From: Tyzzerella sp963558545
Lineage (GTDB): Bacteria > Bacillota > Clostridia > Lachnospirales > CAG-274
Direction: 5' to 3'
DNA: 64,000 nucleotides
Assembly: GCF_963558545.1 (NCBI RefSeq)
Contig: NZ_CAUWHO010000007.1
Span: 13,429-77,428 of the forward strand
Shown: positions 9,010 through 17,348 of the stretch, piece after piece
How positions within the stretch are numbered: position 1 is the first letter of the stretch
How the letters are laid out: every line of letters begins with the position of its first letter
Notes under the pieces: generated by a model
Told to the model about the DNA's origin: nothing
Databases searched by the model: none
The model's input: the letters and a program-made list of their open reading frames with translations, nothing else
Program-made: the position numbers and the translations under genes

Positions 9010-9429
9010 CTATCCAATCATAAAAGTAAATTCTGCTTCTGCAACTTTTTTATCTCCTACATAGGCTATACCTTTTCCTATACCTGCAACCTTTTTAAGC
9101 TTTAAAAGCTCTACTTCTAGCCTTAAAGTATCACCAGGCACTACTTTATCTCTAAATTTAGCATTGTTTATTGCTCCAAAGTATGCAATTTTTCCTTTGT
9201 ATTCTTCCATAGACAATATAGCACAAGCACCGGCTTGAGCCATAGCTTCTATTATTAATACGCCAGGCATAACAGGTTCTACAGGGAAGTGTCCTTGAAA
9301 AAACTGTTCGTTCATTGTTACATTTTTTATAGCAACTATTTTTTTACCTTCTTCTATTTCTACTATTCTATCTATTAAAAGAAAAGGGTATCTATGAGGT
9401 ATAATCTCCATTATTTCTTTAATTTCCAT
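9010..9429 (-). CDS. fabZ: 3-hydroxyacyl-[acyl-carrier-protein] dehydratase
   Basis: FabZ removes water from 3-hydroxyacyl-ACP in each elongation cycle. The 139-aa hotdog-fold protein shows the substrate start IIPHRYPFLLIDRI and the active-site segment GHFPVEPVMPGVLIIEAMAQ with the catalytic His and Glu. Since no fabM or fabA is present, FabZ may not by itself explain unsaturated fatty acids. The ATG has AAGGAGATT upstream. The gene is separated from accB by an unusual 316-bp gap filled with R1 repeats. Confidence 0.97.
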   Translation of the reverse strand: MEIKEIMEIIPHRYPFLLIDRIVEIEEGKKIVAIKNVTMNEQFFQGHFPVEPVMPGVLIIEAMAQAGACAILSMEEYKGKIAYFGAINNAKFRDKVVPGDTLRLEVELLKLKKVAGIGKGIAYVGDKKVAEAEFTFMIG

Positions 9430-9446
9430 AATAATCTCCTTTCATA

Positions 9447-9570
9447 CAATTAAGGTATGACTTAATATTTTTGAATAAAAATTATATACGTGTTTTTGTA
9501 TTAATTTTTGTGAAAAAAATATATAGGAATACCTGATTTTGAATATGAGTATTCAAAAAATTGATAAAAC
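9447..9570 (+). repeat. R1 structured repeat, copy 2 (tandem unit 1)
   Basis: 124-bp unit CAATTAAGGTATGACTTAAT...TTGATAAAAC. AGGTAT and ATACCT arms enclose an inner stem with the loop TATACGTGTTTTTGTATTA, followed by the palindrome TTTTGAATATGAGTATTCAAAA. The next unit begins at the following base. It is inside the fab operon, oriented opposite to transcription. Confidence 0.85.
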
Positions 9571-9693
9571 CAATTAAGGTATGACTTAATATTTTAAATA
9601 AAAATTATATACGTGTTTTTGTATTAATTTTTGTGAGAAAAATATATAGGAATACCTGATTTTGAATATGAGTATTCAAAAAATTGATAAAAC
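9571..9693 (+). repeat. R1 structured repeat, copy 3 (tandem unit 2)
   Basis: 123-bp near-identical tandem copy of 9447-9570, with only a few substitutions and a one-base deletion, which implies recent duplication. A third unit starts at 9694 (CAATTAAGGTATGACTTAATATTA) and breaks off at about 9717. Confidence 0.85.
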
Positions 9694-9713
9694 CAATTAA
9701 GGTATGACTTAAT

Positions 9714-9741
9714 ATTATAGGTATGCTAAAGCATACCTATA
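9714..9741 (-). other. Strong hairpin just after accB
   Basis: A 12-bp palindrome (ATTATAGGTATG, CTAAAG, CATACCTATAAT) starts 5 nt after the accB stop on the minus strand. No U-tract follows, so it may be an mRNA stabiliser or processing site, or a rearranged end of the truncated third R1 unit, rather than a full terminator. Confidence 0.55.
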
Positions 9742-9745
9742 ATAA

Positions 9746-10231
9746 CTAAATTATTCTAAATAAAGGTTGATTGTATTCTACCATATCTTCATTATTTACT
9801 AATATTTCAACTATTTCTCCACTATACTGGCTTGTTATTTCGTTCATAACTTTCATAGCTTCTATAATACATAAAACATCGCCTTCTTGTACTTTATCTC
9901 CAACTTTTACATAAGCAGGCTTAGTAGGGGAGCTACTAGAATAAAATGTTCCTACAATAGGGCTTGCTACTATATTACCTTCTTTAATTTCTTTTTTAGT
10001 TTCTGGTATAATAGTTATAGGCTCTGATATATTTTCTGCTATGTTGTTTATAGTAGGGGCACTTGTTACGTTATTGTTGCTAACAATAGGTGCACTATTA
10101 TTTTGTGAAATAGGTTGACTATTGTATTTATTCATTCTAAGATAAAAGCCATCATTTAATTTAAGTTCAAAATCCATAAGATTAGAGCTATCTAAACTTT
10201 GCATTAGGTCTTTAATTTTTTCAAAATCCAT
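9746..10231 (-). CDS. accB: Biotin carboxyl carrier protein of acetyl-CoA carboxylase
   Basis: AccB carries the biotin that shuttles CO2 between AccC and AccA/AccD. The ~161-aa product has an N-terminal dimerisation helix, a Pro/Asn/Ser-rich linker (about residues 45-85) and a C-terminal biotinyl domain with EAMKVMNEI, where the Lys is biotinylated; the usual Met-Lys-Leu-Met is here Met-Lys-Val-Met. The ATG at 10231 is preferred since GGGAGGA, formed by the end of fabF, sits 10 nt upstream. An ATG at 10249 would overlap fabF and use no clear site. Confidence 0.95.
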   Translation of the reverse strand: MDFEKIKDLMQSLDSSNLMDFELKLNDGFYLRMNKYNSQPISQNNSAPIVSNNNVTSAPTINNIAENISEPITIIPETKKEIKEGNIVASPIVGTFYSSSSPTKPAYVKVGDKVQEGDVLCIIEAMKVMNEITSQYSGEIVEILVNNEDMVEYNQPLFRII

Positions 10232-10236
10232 TATTA

Positions 10237-11475
10237 TTAGTCCTCCCATTTTTTAAGGCATAATACTGCATTATGTCCACCAAAGCCAAGCGTATTAGAT
10301 AAAGCATATTTCATTTCACGTTCTTTACCTACATTTGGTGTATAGTCTAAGTCACATTCTTCGTCAGGCACTTTATAACCTACAGTTGGAGGTACAAAGT
10401 TATTTTCTAAAGCTAATACACAAGTAATTGCTTCAACAGCACCTGTTGCACCTAAAAGATGCCCTGTCATAGATTTTGTAGAGCTAATAGAAACATTGTA
10501 GGCATTTTCTTTAAGGGCTAATTTTATAGCTTTAGTTTCGCCTACATCATTAGCAGGTGTGCTTGTACCGTGAGCATTTATGTATGTAATATCGTTAGGG
10601 TTTACGTTACCTTCTTCCATAGCTTTAATCATAGCACGAGCAGCACCATCTCCATCTTCACAAGGAGCAGTCATATGGTAGGCATCACAAGTAGCACCAT
10701 ATCCTACAATTTCTGCTAATATTTTAGCACCACGAGCTTTTGCGTGTTCTAGCTCTTCTAAAACAAGTACACCAGCGCCTTCTCCCATAACAAAACCGTT
10801 ACGTTCTTTATCAAATGGGATAGATGCTCTGTCTAAATCTTCTGATGTAGACAATGCCTTTAAAGCAGCAAATCCACCAATACCAGCTTTTGTAATAGTA
10901 CTTTCTGTACCACCAGCTAATATAACATCTTCGTATCCAAATTTTATATTTTTATAAGCCATACCAATGCAACTTGTACTTGTTGCACAAGCAGTTATTG
11001 CTGTTTCGCAAATACCTTTTGCACCAAAACGTATTGCTACGTGTCCTGCTGCCATATTTGTTATAACACTTGGTATAAATAAAGGTGCAAGTCTTGAAGG
11101 GCCTTTTTCTACCATTTTAATCATTTGGTCTTCAATCATACCAATACCACCCATACCAGAGCCTATTATTGTACCAAATCTATATGGGTCTATTTTGTCT
11201 AAATCTATACCACTATTATCTACAGCTTCTTGTGCTGCATATAAAGCATATACACTAAAAAGCTCAAGTCTTCTAATTTCTTTTTTGTCTAAAACTTTTT
11301 CTGGCTCAAAGTTTTTAATTTCTGCTGCTATTTTTACTTTAGAATCTGATGTGTCAAAATGAGTAATTTTGCCAATACCGTGTTTACCATTTTTTATATT
11401 TTCCCAAAACTCGTTTATGTTATTACCAACAGGGGTAACTAAGCCCATACCCGTTATAACTACTCTTCTTTCCAT
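10237..11475 (-). CDS. fabF: 3-oxoacyl-[acyl-carrier-protein] synthase II
   Basis: FabF condenses malonyl-ACP with acyl-ACP to elongate fatty acids. The 412-aa thiolase-fold protein starts RRVVITGMGLVTPVG. Its catalytic triad is visible: Cys in ITACATSTSCIGMAY near residue 163, His in NAHGTSTPAND near 303, and His in STKSMTGHLLGA near 340, with GFGGHNAVL at the C-terminus. It sits 14 nt after fabG. Length and motifs are standard. Confidence 0.97.
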   Translation of the reverse strand: MERRVVITGMGLVTPVGNNINEFWENIKNGKHGIGKITHFDTSDSKVKIAAEIKNFEPEKVLDKKEIRRLELFSVYALYAAQEAVDNSGIDLDKIDPYRFGTIIGSGMGGIGMIEDQMIKMVEKGPSRLAPLFIPSVITNMAAGHVAIRFGAKGICETAITACATSTSCIGMAYKNIKFGYEDVILAGGTESTITKAGIGGFAALKALSTSEDLDRASIPFDKERNGFVMGEGAGVLVLEELEHAKARGAKILAEIVGYGATCDAYHMTAPCEDGDGAARAMIKAMEEGNVNPNDITYINAHGTSTPANDVGETKAIKLALKENAYNVSISSTKSMTGHLLGATGAVEAITCVLALENNFVPPTVGYKVPDEECDLDYTPNVGKEREMKYALSNTLGFGGHNAVLCLKKWED

Positions 11476-11489
11476 ATTAACCTCCTAGA

Positions 11490-12221
11490 CTAAGCCATTA
11501 CCATACCGCCATCTACGGTAATTACTTGACCTGTTATATATTTATTTTTAGCTAAAAATACTGCTGTACTAGCTATTTCATCTGTTGTTCCCATTCTTTT
11601 AAGAGGGATATTGTTAAGTATATTTTCTTTTATGCTATCAGGTAAAACATCTGTCATATCTGTTTCTATAAAGCCAGGAGCAATAGCATTGCAAGTAATA
11701 CCACGAGATGCAAGCTCTCTAGCAGTAGAAAATGTCATACCTATCATACCAGCTTTACTAGCAGAATAGTTTACCTGACCAATGTTACCAGTTAAACCAA
11801 CAACACTACTCATATTTATAATGCTACCACTTTTTTGTTTAAGCATTACTTTACTAGTATGTTTAATCATATTAAAAGCACCTTTAAGATTTGTGTTAAT
11901 AACCATATCAAAATCGTCTTCAGACATTTTTAAAAGAAGGTTATCTTTTGTAATGCCAGCATTGTTTACTAAAATATCTATTGTTTTAAATTCTTCTAAG
12001 GCTTTATCTACTAATTGTTTAGCTTGTTCAAAATCACTTATATCTGCCTGAACGCTTAAACATTTTACACCAAAGCTTTCTATCTCTTTAGCCACGTCTT
12101 CTGGGCTTGTGCTTCTGTAATTTAACACAATGTTAGCACCTTCTTTAGCAAAAGCTATAGCAATGGCTTTGCCAATACCTTTAGCACCACCTGTAACTAT
12201 TACTGTTTTTTCTTTTAACAT
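11490..12221 (-). CDS. fabG: 3-oxoacyl-[acyl-carrier-protein] reductase
   Basis: FabG reduces 3-oxoacyl-ACP with NADPH. The 243-aa short-chain dehydrogenase has the cofactor loop TGGAKGIGKAIA near residue 11, NNAGIT near 87, the catalytic Ser in INMSSVVG near 140 and YSASKAG near 153, and ends with the family signature GQVITVDGGMVMA. Its ATG overlaps the fabD stop by one base, so the two are translationally coupled. Confidence 0.97.
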   Translation of the reverse strand: MLKEKTVIVTGGAKGIGKAIAIAFAKEGANIVLNYRSTSPEDVAKEIESFGVKCLSVQADISDFEQAKQLVDKALEEFKTIDILVNNAGITKDNLLLKMSEDDFDMVINTNLKGAFNMIKHTSKVMLKQKSGSIINMSSVVGLTGNIGQVNYSASKAGMIGMTFSTARELASRGITCNAIAPGFIETDMTDVLPDSIKENILNNIPLKRMGTTDEIASTAVFLAKNKYITGQVITVDGGMVMA

Positions 12222-13147
12222 TATTCTATACCTATTCCTTTACAAGTTTTTTCTAAGCTAGCTAAATCTTCTACGTTATATACACTAACTTCTTTACTAA
12301 CTTTTTTTACAAAAGATGATAAAGTTTTACCAGGGCCTAGCTCTATAAAAGTATCTACACCAAGGTTAATAAGATTTTTTATAGTTTGCTCCCATTTAAC
12401 AGGGCTCATTACTTGTTTTATTAATGTATCTTTTATGTTGTCTACTTTTTCTCCTGTTAAGTTTGTAAATACGTCTATATTAGGTGTGTTTATAGTAATA
12501 TTTTCAAGCTCTTTAGCTAATTTATCACTAGCAGGTTTTAATAAAGATGTATGGAAAGGTCCACTTACGTTAAGTCTTATAACTTTTTTTACACCTTTTT
12601 CTTTAAGGATAGTTTCTGCCCTTTCAATAGCAGGTGTGTGCCCTGCTATAACTATTTGCCCTGGAGCATTATAGTTTGCAATCATAGCAAGCTCTGTATC
12701 TGTAGATGCTTCTTTTAGAGCTTCATTTATAATATCTTCATCGGCATTCATAACAGCAGACATAGCACCAACACCAACAGGAACAGCCTCTGTCATATAT
12801 TTTCCTCTTTTTCTTACAAGGGATACACATTCGTTAAAACTTATAGAGCCACTAGCACAAAGGGCTGAATATTCTCCTAAGCTAAGGCCTGCCATATAGT
12901 CTGATTTTATACCCTTTTCTTCCATAAGTTTGTATATAGCATAGCTTGTTGCTAAAATAGATGGTTGTGTATACTCTGTTTGGTTAAGCCTTTCATCTTC
13001 GTTAAAGCATATATCTGTTATATTAAAGCCTAGAGCATTATTTGCCTCTTCAAACACTTGTTTACATACTGTAAAGTTGTCGTAAAGCTCTTTGCCCATA
13101 CCATTATATTGAGCACCTTGGCCACTAAATATAAAACATATTTTCAT
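12221..13147 (-). CDS. fabD: Malonyl-CoA:ACP transacylase
   Basis: FabD loads malonyl groups onto ACP. The 308-aa protein begins MKICFIFSGQGAQYNGMGKE. It has the nucleophile elbow GLSLGEYSAL with Ser near residue 94 (Leu replaces the usual His after the first Gly) and the catalytic His in SGPFHTSLL near 200. Its partner ACP is not encoded in this operon. Confidence 0.96.
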   Translation of the reverse strand: MKICFIFSGQGAQYNGMGKELYDNFTVCKQVFEEANNALGFNITDICFNEDERLNQTEYTQPSILATSYAIYKLMEEKGIKSDYMAGLSLGEYSALCASGSISFNECVSLVRKRGKYMTEAVPVGVGAMSAVMNADEDIINEALKEASTDTELAMIANYNAPGQIVIAGHTPAIERAETILKEKGVKKVIRLNVSGPFHTSLLKPASDKLAKELENITINTPNIDVFTNLTGEKVDNIKDTLIKQVMSPVKWEQTIKNLINLGVDTFIELGPGKTLSSFVKKVSKEVSVYNVEDLASLEKTCKGIGIE

Positions 13148-13178
13148 ATTTTATCTCCTTTATTTTATATTTAATATA

Positions 13179-14120
13179 TTATTTATTACCCATTAAAGCA
13201 TCAAATTCGCTAACTAATTCGTTTATAATTTCTTGGCTACTTTGTCTTTTTGATACCATACCTGCTATTTGTCCTGCCATAACAGAGCCATTTTCTACAT
13301 CGCCTTCTTTAACTGCTTTTTGTAAAGCACCAGCACCTAATTTTTCTACTCTTTCTATATCTGGCGTATCTTTTTTAAGTTCTTCTCTTTCCACTGTATC
13401 GTAAAGTCTAGCAAGTTTGTTTCTTAAAATACGAACAGGGTGTCCTGTTATTTGCCCAGTTATAACACTATCTATATCTTTAGCTTTTATTACTTTTTCT
13501 TTGTAGTTGTCGTGTACATTACATTCGTCTGATAATAAAAATCTAGTACCAAGCTGAACACCTTTTGCACCTAGCATAAAGGCAGCAGCACAACCTCTAC
13601 CATCTCCAATACCACCAGCAGCTATAACAGGGATATTAACAGCATCTACAACTTGTGGTACTAAAGCCATAGTAGTAAGTTTACCTATATGTCCACCAGC
13701 TTCCATACCCTCTGCAATTAATGCTTTAGCACCTATTTTTTCCATTTTTTGTGCAAGAGCAACAGATGGTATAACAGGGATTACAGAAATGTTGTGCTCA
13801 TTAAATAAGTCCATATATTTAGCAGGGTTACCAGCACCTGTTGTTACTACCTTAACGCCTTCTTCACATACCACTTTTACAACTTCTTCTACAAAAGGAG
13901 ATAAAAGCATAATGTTTACTGCAAAAGGTTTATCTGTTAAAGATTTTGCTTTTTTAATTTCTTCTCTTACAATTTCTCCAGGTGCATTACCACCAGCTAT
14001 AATACCAAGCCCACCAGCATTAGATACACTAGCAGCAAGCTCACCATCAGACACCCAAGCCATAGCACCTTGAAAAATAGGATATTTTATACCTAGTATA
14101 TCACATAAATTTGATTTCAT
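13179..14120 (-). CDS. fabK: Enoyl-[acyl-carrier-protein] reductase II (FMN-dependent)
   Basis: FabK reduces the enoyl-ACP double bond using FMN and NADH. It is the triclosan-resistant alternative to FabI common in streptococci and clostridia. The 313-aa TIM-barrel protein has GIKYPIFQGAMAWVSDGEL, NAGGLGIIAGG, an FMN-phosphate loop around AAGGIGDGRG near residue 165, and GAKGVQLGTRFL. The related nitronate monooxygenases share this fold, but the position between fabH and fabD makes FabK the likely function. The ATG has AAAGGTGATAAA upstream. Confidence 0.94.
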   Translation of the reverse strand: MKSNLCDILGIKYPIFQGAMAWVSDGELAASVSNAGGLGIIAGGNAPGEIVREEIKKAKSLTDKPFAVNIMLLSPFVEEVVKVVCEEGVKVVTTGAGNPAKYMDLFNEHNISVIPVIPSVALAQKMEKIGAKALIAEGMEAGGHIGKLTTMALVPQVVDAVNIPVIAAGGIGDGRGCAAAFMLGAKGVQLGTRFLLSDECNVHDNYKEKVIKAKDIDSVITGQITGHPVRILRNKLARLYDTVEREELKKDTPDIERVEKLGAGALQKAVKEGDVENGSVMAGQIAGMVSKRQSSQEIINELVSEFDALMGNK

Positions 14121-14132
14121 TTTATCACCTTT

Positions 14133-14237
14133 TTAACCTTTACTAAAAATATTATAAATTATTATACCTAGTATGCTACCAAGAGCCATACCAACCATAG
14201 TATAAACTATTAGTTTTATTTTATCATTATTATTCAT
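14133..14237 (-). CDS. 34-aa single-span membrane peptide in the usual acpP slot
   Basis: Minus-strand ATG at 14237, preceded by ATAGGTGTTTT (AGGTG, good spacing), encodes MNNNDKIKLIVYTMVGMALG followed by SILGIIIYNIFSKG and a TAA stop. It has one predicted membrane helix (about residues 8-30) with small-xxx-small spacing and a short charged N-terminus. It fits exactly between fabH (ends 14245) and fabK (starts 14120), where most Firmicutes of this operon type encode acyl carrier protein. Function is unknown. I consider it a real gene because of its site, its spacing and the lack of spare sequence around it. Confidence 0.7.
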   Translation of the reverse strand: MNNNDKIKLIVYTMVGMALGSILGIIIYNIFSKG

Positions 14238-14244
14238 AAAACAC

Positions 14245-15219
14245 CTATATTTGAACAATCATAGATGCCCAAGTAAGACCAGCACCAAAGCCTGCGATTA
14301 TTATTTTATCGCCTTTTTGTAAAAGTCCTTTTTGGGACATCTCTGCCAAGGCAATAGGTATGCTGGCTGCCGATGTATTGCCAAAGTTTTGTAAATTTAG
14401 ATAAAATTTATCTAAGCTTACTTTTAATTTTTTTGCAACAACTTCAACTATACGGCTATTTGCTTGATGAGGTACTATATATTTTATATCATCTAATGTT
14501 AGGTTAGCCTTTATTAAAACTTCATTTATACTTTTTGGTACAGTTTTTGTAGCAAAATTAAATACATCTCTGCCATTCATTGCTAGATAAAAAGAGTTAT
14601 CATCTTTTTTTTCTGTAAATGGGTTATTATTGTTTAGGTTACCACCTGTTATAGCTTGCCAAGACATACCATCGGCATTTAAATCTTCTGATATTACGCT
14701 ATTATAGTCTTTGCAAGATGTTAATATAGCACCACCAGAGCCATCTCCAAATAAAACACAAGTGCTCCTATCTGTCCAGTCTACTATTTTAGATAAGGTT
14801 TCTGCACCTATTACAATAGCATTTTTGTATATTCCAGATTTTAAAAATTTATCTGCAATAGATAAACCATATACAAAACCAGAACAAGCTACATTTATAT
14901 CAAAGGCTAAGGCATTTTTAGCACCTATTGCTCCTTGTACCATACAAGCAGTAGAAGGTGTTAAATAATCTGGTGTTATTGTTGCAACAATAATAACATC
15001 TATATCTTCTGCTGGAATATTAGATTTTTCTATTAACTTTTTACCTACGTTTATAGCAAAATCTGATGTATTTTCTTGTGTAGAAAGGCATCTTTTTGAT
15101 ATACCAGTTCTTGTATATATCCATTCGTCAGATGTTTCTACAATATTGGAAAGCTCATCATTTGTTACAACTTTTTTAGGTAAGTAGCTTTCAAATCCAA
15201 CTATTTTTGAATTAAACAT
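14245..15219 (-). CDS. fabH: 3-oxoacyl-[acyl-carrier-protein] synthase III
   Basis: FabH starts fatty acid synthesis by condensing acetyl-CoA (or a branched primer) with malonyl-ACP. The 324-aa protein shows the catalytic Cys in NVACSGFVYGL near residue 113, His in PHQANSRI near 250 and Asn in FGNTSAASIPIAL near 280, with IIAGFGAGLTWAS near the end. It follows fabT by 12 nt. Confidence 0.97.
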   Translation of the reverse strand: MFNSKIVGFESYLPKKVVTNDELSNIVETSDEWIYTRTGISKRCLSTQENTSDFAINVGKKLIEKSNIPAEDIDVIIVATITPDYLTPSTACMVQGAIGAKNALAFDINVACSGFVYGLSIADKFLKSGIYKNAIVIGAETLSKIVDWTDRSTCVLFGDGSGGAILTSCKDYNSVISEDLNADGMSWQAITGGNLNNNNPFTEKKDDNSFYLAMNGRDVFNFATKTVPKSINEVLIKANLTLDDIKYIVPHQANSRIVEVVAKKLKVSLDKFYLNLQNFGNTSAASIPIALAEMSQKGLLQKGDKIIIAGFGAGLTWASMIVQI

Positions 15220-15231
15220 ATTTTTCTCCTT

Positions 15232-15681
15232 TTAAATATTTATACATTGCTTATGCAATGTTTGGCTAACCCTAGTCAATGCACCATTAAAAATTTCTTT
15301 TTCTTGGTTGGAAAGTTCTATTACTATAGATTTCATAATATTTTCTTTAAATTTTTTATGTAATCTAAAAAGTTTTTTACCTTTTTCTGTAAGACTAACA
15401 TTAACTACTCTTTTATCATTAAGAGATTTTTCTCTTATAACATACCCTTTTTTTTCTAGATTTGTTACAGAAACTGTTAATGTACCAAGGGTTATATCCA
15501 GATTTTTGGCAACAGAGCCCATAGTTTTTGTTTTGCTTGTGCCTATTGCCTCAATAGTCCTTACTTCTCGAGAGGACACATCTTTATATTTGTTATTTTT
15601 TAAAAAAACTTCTTCTAGCTTAATTATATCGTTAAAAACGCTAGACATAAGCCCACTAATAGTATCTAAAGTTTTTTTCAT
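15232..15681 (-). CDS. fabT: MarR-family regulator of fatty acid synthesis (FabT type)
   Basis: The 149-aa protein has a MarR winged helix: SSREVRTIEAIG, a recognition helix region TMGSVAKNLDITLGTLTVSV (residues about 54-73), and a wing with KSLNDKRVVNVSLTEKG. As first gene of the fab operon, with a matching operator upstream, it is best read as FabT. In streptococci and lactococci FabT represses fab genes when bound to long-chain acyl-ACP. The ATG has GGAGGC upstream. Confidence 0.9.
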   Translation of the reverse strand: MKKTLDTISGLMSSVFNDIIKLEEVFLKNNKYKDVSSREVRTIEAIGTSKTKTMGSVAKNLDITLGTLTVSVTNLEKKGYVIREKSLNDKRVVNVSLTEKGKKLFRLHKKFKENIMKSIVIELSNQEKEIFNGALTRVSQTLHKQCINI

Positions 15682-15721
15682 AATGCAGCCTCCATATTAT
15701 TATACAACGCTAAAAAAATCT

Positions 15722-15734
15722 TTTGATAATCAAA
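15722..15734 (-). promoter_or_regulatory. FabT-type operator
   Basis: Perfect palindrome TTTGATTATCAAA (minus strand ACTTTGATTATCAAAAG). This is the core of the known FabT consensus of Gram-positive bacteria. It touches the last base of the -10 box of the fab promoter, so binding would block initiation. Confidence 0.8.
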
Positions 15735-15762
15735 GTATATTATTACTTTAAACAAACGTCAA
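15734..15762 (-). promoter_or_regulatory. Promoter of the fabT-fabH-fabK-acc operon
   Basis: On the minus strand: TTGACG (15757-15762), 17-bp spacer, TATACT (15734-15739). It is the only clear promoter ahead of fabT and should drive the whole 12-kb run. Confidence 0.8.
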
Positions 15763-15860
15763 GTGTTTTGGTTTATTTTTAATAAAAAATTCAAAAAATT
15801 GTTTTTATTTTATAGTTTATATGTTAAAATATAAAAAAATATTTTACAAAAGGTGATATT

Positions 15861-16736
15861 ATGGGAAATGTAAGACTTTTTGCAAAAGCTAAAATAAACT
15901 TAGCACTAGATGTTGTAGAAAAGTTAGACAACGGCTATCATAATTTAGAAATGATTATGCAGTCTATAGATTTATCAGATACTATCGAAATTAAAAAGAC
16001 TTTTACAAATGACATAAAGCTAAGAACAAATGTATATTGGATACCAACAGATAATAGAAATTTAGTTTATAAAGTTGCAGAATATTTAAAAAATGAATAC
16101 AATATCAAATATGGTATACATATAAACTTAAATAAAAAAATACCATCTTGTGCAGGGCTTGGTGGTGGTAGTGCAGACTGTGCAGCTGCTTTAATTGGTA
16201 TTAGAAAACTATTTGGGCTTGATATACCTAATAGTAGATTGCTAGAAGTAGCTAAAGAGTTTGGAGCAGATGTACCTTTTTGCGTAAAAAGAGGCACATA
16301 TTTAGCAGAGGGTATAGGAGAAAAGCTAACCCCTTTAAAAAAAATGCCAGATTGTTATATATTGGTTGTTAAGCCACACGTTAGTATATCTACAGCTACT
16401 ATTTTTCAAAATTTAGATTTAGCTAACATAAAAGAAAGACCAGACATAGAAAAAATTATATACTATATAGAAAAAGATGACATAGAGGGTGTTTCTAAAA
16501 ATTTATGTAATGTTTTAGAAAGTGTGTCTATTGAAAGATACCCTATAATAAAAGATATAAAAGATGCTATGTTAAAAAATGGTGCTTTAGGTAGCCTTAT
16601 GAGTGGAAGTGGCTCTGCTGTTTTTGGAATATTTAAAAATAAAAAACAAATGGCAATAGCAAAAAATTATATAGCAAAAAATTTAAAAGTAAAGGACATT
16701 TTTGCTACTAGGCCTTTTAATATGTATAAAAATTAA
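15861..16736 (+). CDS. ispE: 4-diphosphocytidyl-2-C-methyl-D-erythritol kinase
   Basis: IspE phosphorylates CDP-methylerythritol in the MEP pathway to isoprenoids, needed among other things for the undecaprenyl carrier used by MurG. The 291-aa GHMP kinase has the N-terminal RLFAKAKINLALDV and GYHNLEMIMQSIDL, the ATP-binding loop PSCAGLGGGSADCAAAL near residue 94, and GSLMSGSGSAVFGIF near 251. It is divergent from fabT and followed 122 nt later by the VanZ-like gene, which has its own promoter. Confidence 0.96.
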   Translation: MGNVRLFAKAKINLALDVVEKLDNGYHNLEMIMQSIDLSDTIEIKKTFTNDIKLRTNVYWIPTDNRNLVYKVAEYLKNEYNIKYGIHINLNKKIPSCAGLGGGSADCAAALIGIRKLFGLDIPNSRLLEVAKEFGADVPFCVKRGTYLAEGIGEKLTPLKKMPDCYILVVKPHVSISTATIFQNLDLANIKERPDIEKIIYYIEKDDIEGVSKNLCNVLESVSIERYPIIKDIKDAMLKNGALGSLMSGSGSAVFGIFKNKKQMAIAKNYIAKNLKVKDIFATRPFNMYKN

Positions 16737-16801
16737 ATAAATTTAAAATGATAACATATATTTAATACTTTTAATATAAATAAATTGTTTATAAATTATT
16801 A

Positions 16802-16830
16802 TTTACAAATATTGTATTTTGGAATATAAT
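16802..16830 (+). promoter_or_regulatory. Promoter of the VanZ-like gene
   Basis: TTTACA at 16802-16807, 17-bp spacer, TATAAT at 16825-16830, 29 bp before the start codon. Confidence 0.7.
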
Positions 16831-16858
16831 ATAAAGATAGACTTTAGAAGGAGGCTAT

Positions 16859-17314
16859 ATGCAAATACATTTTAAAAAATCAATATACTTAGCTATTACT
16901 ATACTAATAATATCATTTGTTTTTTATAATTCTATGCAAAATGGTGAAAGCTCTTCTAATACTAGTACAGCTGTTTTAATGTTTGTAAACAATTTAATAA
17001 ATACAATAGGGTTAAATTTTCAAGTTAGTGGACACTTTATAAGAAAATTGGCCCATTTTATAGAATTTTTTGCTTTAGGTATTTTTCTTATGTTGACATT
17101 TGAAGCTTTTACTAATAGATTATTTAGTATAATTGGGTTTCCTATGTTTTTTTCTATATTTATACCAGTTATAGATGAATTTATACAAATATATTCACCA
17201 GGACGTGCATCTTCTGTTAAAGATGTGTTGCTAGATTTCTCTGGAGCGATTTTAGGAGTATTATTAGTTTTTACAAGCTTTATAATAAAAAATAAGAATA
17301 GATTAAATAATTAA
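16859..17314 (+). CDS. VanZ-like family membrane protein
   Basis: The 151-aa protein has about four predicted membrane helices and the VanZ family core: RKLAHFIEFFALG followed by DEFIQIYSPGRASSVKDVL and a D-F-x-G turn. VanZ of enterococci gives low-level teicoplanin resistance, and chromosomal homologues are widespread with unsettled function in the envelope. It lies between ispE and pcrA, with murA and ftsQ-ftsZ further down. The start has GAAGGAGG upstream. Confidence 0.85.
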   Translation: MQIHFKKSIYLAITILIISFVFYNSMQNGESSSNTSTAVLMFVNNLINTIGLNFQVSGHFIRKLAHFIEFFALGIFLMLTFEAFTNRLFSIIGFPMFFSIFIPVIDEFIQIYSPGRASSVKDVLLDFSGAILGVLLVFTSFIIKNKNRLNN

Positions 17315-17348
17315 AATTTAATATATAAATTAATTTAGGAGAATAAAT

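Noticed and set aside
9447..9717. CRISPR array
   Set aside because: The repeats are 123-124 bp head-to-tail units with no spacers, and there are no cas genes.
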